Below, piece after piece: positions 36,301 through 40,412 of a DNA stretch of 40,412 nucleotides. Within the stretch, counting starts at the first letter, position 1; each line of letters begins with the position of its first letter. This DNA comes from Saprospiraceae bacterium (GTDB lineage Bacteria > Bacteroidota > Bacteroidia > Chitinophagales > Saprospiraceae): contig JAHDFN010000009.1 of the NCBI GenBank assembly GCA_020628145.1, forward strand, positions 1-40,412. Direction: 5' to 3'. The notes beneath the pieces are model-generated. The model had not been told where the DNA came from. It ran no database searches and worked only from the letters and a program-made list of their open reading frames with translations. The translations under genes were made by a program, and so were the position numbers.

Positions 36301-37352
36301 AATTTAGGACAGGCAACTTTGAATCTTCTCTTTTCCGGGTGTATATATTGTAAGGATAATTCGAAAGCTCCTCGGGAGTTATTCGCATTACGGACACTAG
36401 AAACATTAACATCATAACTGAGCCCAATAAGAATCTTTTCTATTTCAAGCATTGCAGATATAATCAAAGATTCGGTTACCATGGCCGAGTGGGAATCATT
36501 AACGATTCGAACGAAAGCTCCTGCCCTGAGAGCGATTTCATTGAAATCATTATTGGAATATCTCATGTTGAATCCGGGCGTCGTTTCAAAAGAAGGCCCT
36601 TGCAAAGTAAAAATAAGAGAAGGTAGGATACTTAAATTATTATTGAAGGGTATTTGTCCTCCTGCCTGTCCTATATATCTCCTATATAATGGCTCGGATG
36701 AGTCATCATAAAATGATACATCAGGTTCGATGATATGTAACATTGAAAAACCGGCATAAACACTGAGGTTGTCCTCAAAGACGGCATACCAAGCCAAACC
36801 TGCATTAAAATCAACATACATTTTACTATTCAATCCGAAGTTTTCTCCGGTAGGATCAGTTGCTACATATTGTTCCAAGTCATCATCGAATTGATTGCTG
36901 AAACTCAATTTGCTCCAATCCAATCCATGTTGGCCTATTCCTGCTTGGAATCCTAAGGAAAGATAATGGCTGCTCTTGCTATATCTTCCACCGGATAACT
37001 GTTTCAGGTAAGAAAGATTCAAGTATGCCTTGGTCTGATTGAAACGGGCATCCCCTGCATCATCTCTCAGGAAATTGATCCCGGCAGAAAAATAATCATA
37101 TTTAGTAGTAGGAATCCGAATATCAAAGCTGGCTCCATAGGTGTTGAAAGCAGACTTGCCCAAAAGAGCAGACCACTGATTCCTATAATTGGCCATAATC
37201 CTGAACTGTCCGGGGAAAATACCTGAAAGTGCAGGATTGTTATGCAGGGGAGCAGCATAATATTGAGAAAAACGGGCATCCTGCGCATCCAAATTGATGA
37301 ATGAGAAAACACAAGAAAGTATTATGAAGAATCTAAGTATTTTTTTCATCAT
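36297..37352 (-). CDS. PorP/SprF family T9SS outer-membrane protein
   Basis: 351 aa. Signal peptide (about 1-23), then the family opening DARFSQYYAAPLHNNPALSGIFPGQFR with RNQWSALL. The rest is a beta-rich outer-membrane barrel with Bacteroidota-style motifs (FNMRYSNNDF, LSLQYIHPEK). Many paralogues exist per genome; each usually sits beside a large SprB-like cargo and helps it reach the surface through T9SS. That is the case here: the adhesin gene ends 20 bases upstream on the same strand, so the pair is one operon. Confidence 0.93.
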   Translation of the reverse strand: MMKKILRFFIILSCVFSFINLDAQDARFSQYYAAPLHNNPALSGIFPGQFRIMANYRNQWSALLGKSAFNTYGASFDIRIPTTKYDYFSAGINFLRDDAGDARFNQTKAYLNLSYLKQLSGGRYSKSSHYLSLGFQAGIGQHGLDWSKLSFSNQFDDDLEQYVATDPTGENFGLNSKMYVDFNAGLAWYAVFEDNLSVYAGFSMLHIIEPDVSFYDDSSEPLYRRYIGQAGGQIPFNNNLSILPSLIFTLQGPSFETTPGFNMRYSNNDFNEIALRAGAFVRIVNDSHSAMVTESLIISAMLEIEKILIGLSYDVNVSSVRNANNSRGAFELSLQYIHPEKRRFKVACPKF

Positions 37353-37372
37353 ATAATGATTTTGCTTTTGCC

Positions 37373-40300
37373 TTACCTAATCAATGTAGTGTTTCCGGAT
37401 ATGATTTCTGTTCTACCATCTATATACTCTACCTCCACATACCACATAAATACTGCCGGATTCAATTTTTTTCCCTTGAAGGTTCCATCCCAGGTTATAT
37501 ATTGATTGATTTCATTAACGGGGTATTCATATGCCCGGAAGACTAATTCACCCCATCGATCATATACCCTGAATGACTTGACAATCGTTCCCTCGGGTCC
37601 ATGAACCATCAGGAAATCATTCATATTGTCGCCGTTGGGGGTGAAACCACTAGGAACAAAAATTTCACGATTACGTGTAACGATAATTTTAACTGAATAA
37701 CTATCCGAACAACCATTTTCATCGGTTACGGTTACTTCATATTGGTCATTCTCAAACGTGTTGATTTGAGGGAATTGACAATCATGGCAAGATAAGGTGG
37801 AATCATTGTATAGAGCATCCCATTCAAAAACCACATTGCCAAAAGTATTGGAATAATCAGCAGATAGAACAACCGAATCTCCAAGTTCAAGTACGATTAC
37901 AGATGTATCGGGATAGATAACAACATCAACTTCATTCGGTTCGCCAACGATTGTTGAATCTATCTGTAATAAGCATCCGTTATAATCCTTTATGAATACA
38001 GGATATGTGCCACCTTCTAATCCTGGATAGAAACTTGATGCATAGAAATCCTCTCCATTTATACTATATGTATAAGAAGGGGTTCCTTCCTGTGCAATAA
38101 TCTGAATACTTCCATCCCTATCTCCGTGGCAGGTTACATCTTCAGCAATGGTTTCTGCTTGCAATTGGGTAGGCTCTTCTATGGTCGTAGATGCCGTTAT
38201 GGTGCAACCATTAGTATCGGTGACAGTTATTGTATAGGTTCCTGCGGCAAGGTCGGTGTGGATACTATCCGTTACCAAAGTATCGTTAGACCAATCATAT
38301 GACCAGGGTGGTGTGCCACCATCGGGAATGGCAGTGATTATACCTAAACTATCTCCAAAACAGATATTGTCTTCTTTTATAAGGGTTACATCCAAGGGCT
38401 CTACATCACTGATAAAGGTATTTTCAGTGAATAGACATCCATTGGCATCGGTTATACTCAGATTATAAAACCCCGGCAATAGGTTGTAAACCGAATCCAA
38501 AGTAGAAGAACCTGCGGCAGTATCCCATTGGTAATTATATGGAGGCGTTCCTCCCATCCCTTGAACGGTGGCAAAGCCCCCTGCTGTATTACTACAGGAT
38601 ACGTTTCCGGTCTGGATATTACCCGACAAGGGAGTAGGTTCCCCAATCGAGATACTATCCATGCCCATACAACCTTCAATATCTGTTGCTGTTACCGTAT
38701 AGGTTCCGGCTAATAAATTACCTGCGGTCGGTGCGGTCTGATTATTATCATCTGACCAATTATAACTATAATCATTGATATTTCCCGAACCGGCTCCCCC
38801 GGAAATCAAATCAACAGTAGTGGTTCCATTGTTAAGACCGTTACAGGTGGCATCCGTAGAAGAAAGACTTAATGTAATGGGTGCATATTCGTTTATCATG
38901 AGATTGCCTGATGTGCTACACCCATTGGCGTCGGTAACCGTGACGAAAATATCTCCTGGTGGAAGATTGGTCGCCATCGGATTATTATCATTGTTACCCC
39001 AGGCATATGAATATGGAGTCGTCCCACCTGAAACGACAACCTCTGCTTCACTATCATTTGCTCCATTACAACCAATAATGGTTTGTGTAATGGAAGTGAT
39101 TTGTAAAGAAGCGGCCGGTTCAAGTATGATAGTAGTTTGTGTAGCTGTACATCCATTATCATCCGTAATGGTTACATTGTAACTTCCTGCTGTAAGATTA
39201 TTGATGACATCAGTTGTTTGTCCGGAAGGATCATCCCAAAGGTATTGATAAGGAGGAGTACCTCCTGAAACCGATAGGGTGGCAGAGCCATTATTTTCAC
39301 CAAAACAACTTACATGAGTTTCGGTAATAGTTGGTGATATAGCCGTAGGTTCATTCAATGTAATCATCTCAATTGAAGAACAACCATTGGCATCTGTTAT
39401 GGTTACCGTGTATGTTCCCGCTGTGAGGTTACCGATAAGATTTCCGTCTTCTGTATTACAATATTTGAATTCAGTAGTAGCCGGGTTGAATCCTGAAGGA
39501 AGTGTAATACAACCTATTCCATTAAGGCTTGTTTCAACGGCTATATGGGTTACATCCATATTCGGCTCATTGAAATCACAGACACCATTACCATCTATAT
39601 CAATAAAATTTGGAGAACAAGGATCATTTGGAGCAGTATCGAAGGTGTCACATACTCCATCATTATCCGCATCATTCGTATCTCCCATGCATTGGGATGC
39701 TGTATAAACCGATGTAATGACATAGGATGTCTGCGAATTATTCCCATCGGTTGAAATAAGACATATCGTATCGACTAGTGTGCCGGGTAAATTAAAAGCG
39801 ATATAATCGATACACCCGGTTGGGCTGAGTGACCAAATGCCATAAGGACTAGTGGTAGAGACAGCGTTCTGCCCTTCTGACCATTGGTATTCATAGGGAT
39901 AAAGCCCTCCTTGTATATAAACACCGGCAGCACCATTTGAATCACCATTACAACTCAAGTGTATGGGGACTTGGGTAACATTCAGATTCGGATTATCATT
40001 GATGGTGATAGAATTTGTTGTGGAACAGCCAGAAACATCTACAACCGTAACGGTATAAGTACCAATATCCAAGCCGGTCGCAGTCGCTGAATTTTGTGAG
40101 TTGGGATCACTCCATGTATAAGTAAACGGACTAGTGCCTGAAAGAACGGAAACTGTGGCTGTTCCATCGTTTGCTCCATTGCAGGTAACATCCGTTTTTG
40201 TAATTTCAGCGCTTAGTGGGGGAGATTCTATAATGGTAACCGTACTTGTAATAGAACAATTGTTTTCATCTGTTACGGTAACCGTATAATCTCCGGGGAT

Positions 40301-40412
40301 TAGATTGGTAGCAATAGAAGTATTGTCTGTTGATGACCAATTATAAGCATAATTACCAGTTCCCCCTGAAGCTGTTACCGTTGCTTCACCTGCCCCGGAA
40401 TTTTCACATCCT
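37373..40412 (-). CDS. SprB-repeat adhesin with T9SS type B sorting domain (5' end outside window)
   Basis: The frame is open from the stop at 37373 to the window edge; the listed start at 40072 is an internal TTG, so this is a fragment of at least 1012 codons. It contains about ten SprB-like units of 70-80 residues (pattern C.G..NG.A...SGGTPPY.Y.W......L.AG.Y.VTITD.NGC). One thrombospondin-3-like Ca-binding stretch (DADNDGVCD...DIDGNGVCDF) is also present. The last 95 residues (FVPSGFTPNGDNMNDFL, YDRWGELVF) are the gliding-motility type (type B) T9SS signal. It is a probable large surface adhesin, like SprB of Flavobacterium, exported with the PorP/SprF protein next door. Confidence 0.92.
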   Translation of the reverse strand, partial: GCENSGAGEATVTASGGTGNYAYNWSSTDNTSIATNLIPGDYTVTVTDENNCSITSTVTIIESPPLSAEITKTDVTCNGANDGTATVSVLSGTSPFTYTWSDPNSQNSATATGLDIGTYTVTVVDVSGCSTTNSITINDNPNLNVTQVPIHLSCNGDSNGAAGVYIQGGLYPYEYQWSEGQNAVSTTSPYGIWSLSPTGCIDYIAFNLPGTLVDTICLISTDGNNSQTSYVITSVYTASQCMGDTNDADNDGVCDTFDTAPNDPCSPNFIDIDGNGVCDFNEPNMDVTHIAVETSLNGIGCITLPSGFNPATTEFKYCNTEDGNLIGNLTAGTYTVTITDANGCSSIEMITLNEPTAISPTITETHVSCFGENNGSATLSVSGGTPPYQYLWDDPSGQTTDVINNLTAGSYNVTITDDNGCTATQTTIILEPAASLQITSITQTIIGCNGANDSEAEVVVSGGTTPYSYAWGNNDNNPMATNLPPGDIFVTVTDANGCSTSGNLMINEYAPITLSLSSTDATCNGLNNGTTTVDLISGGAGSGNINDYSYNWSDDNNQTAPTAGNLLAGTYTVTATDIEGCMGMDSISIGEPTPLSGNIQTGNVSCSNTAGGFATVQGMGGTPPYNYQWDTAAGSSTLDSVYNLLPGFYNLSITDANGCLFTENTFISDVEPLDVTLIKEDNICFGDSLGIITAIPDGGTPPWSYDWSNDTLVTDSIHTDLAAGTYTITVTDTNGCTITASTTIEEPTQLQAETIAEDVTCHGDRDGSIQIIAQEGTPSYTYSINGEDFYASSFYPGLEGGTYPVFIKDYNGCLLQIDSTIVGEPNEVDVVIYPDTSVIVLELGDSVVLSADYSNTFGNVVFEWDALYNDSTLSCHDCQFPQINTFENDQYEVTVTDENGCSDSYSVKIIVTRNREIFVPSGFTPNGDNMNDFLMVHGPEGTIVKSFRVYDRWGELVFRAYEYPVNEINQYITWDGTFKGKKLNPAVFMWYVEVEYIDGRTEIISGNTTLIR

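Noticed and set aside
37373-40412. Repeats in the adhesin region as a CRISPR-like or tandem DNA array
   Set aside because: The repetition is at protein level (SprB units) with diverged DNA; no constant repeat-spacer pattern.

Overview
The window comes from a Bacteroidota genome, AT-rich. The evidence is type IX secretion (T9SS) C-terminal sorting domains on three proteins, a PorP/SprF gene beside an SprB-repeat adhesin, and promoters of the Bacteroidota form (TTG, 17-19 bases, TAnnTTTG). The gene order miaB - sigma-54-type activator - lptE - TPR protein - secG - groES - groL also fits. Protein style suggests the Saprospiria/Chitinophagia side of the phylum, but that is inference. I see no tRNA, rRNA, CRISPR array, prophage, transposase or replication origin.

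Layout. 1-588 is non-coding and holds a short leftward sRNA-like unit plus the yaaA promoter. 589-5292 (+) holds yaaA, a GT-C type membrane glycosyltransferase and a penicillin-acylase-family Ntn hydrolase. 5399-7329 (-) holds an APH-type phosphotransferase and a DUF1761 membrane protein, separated by a MITE-like palindromic element. 7445-15622 (-) holds exported or surface proteins: an LVIVD/choice-of-anchor-B protein and a fibronectin-III protein (both with T9SS type A tails), a DUF2059-like protein, an unrecognised 560-aa exported protein and a TMTC-like TPR membrane protein. 15716-23675 (-) is the chaperone/envelope block: a small exported protein, groL, groES, secG, a Lys-rich TPR protein, lptE, a sigma-54 activator and miaB.

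23831-28481 is mostly (-): a DUF1232 protein, an SGNH-fold protein, an acyl-CoA (methylcrotonyl-CoA-like) carboxylase beta subunit and a heptose-7-phosphate kinase, with a 53-aa basic protein on (+). 28755-29940 (+) holds a 2[4Fe-4S] ferredoxin and a YtnP-like MBL hydrolase. 29966-36300 is a surface-polysaccharide/LPS block: Wzz, an SLBB/Wza-like exporter, a DegT aminotransferase and waaA. 36297-40412 (-) is a PorP/SprF protein and the 3' part of an SprB-repeat T9SS type B adhesin that runs off the window.

The common theme is the cell envelope: LPS synthesis and transport (hldA, waaA, lptE), polysaccharide export (Wzz, SLBB, sugar aminotransferase), secretion (SecG, PorP) and T9SS cargo. The rest is ordinary core metabolism and folding. 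I found no clear new defence or mobile system. The items most worth a second look are non-coding: a MITE-like element, two matching sRNA-like units and a 37-bp palindrome. The conserved-looking miaB-to-groL gene block also deserves attention.
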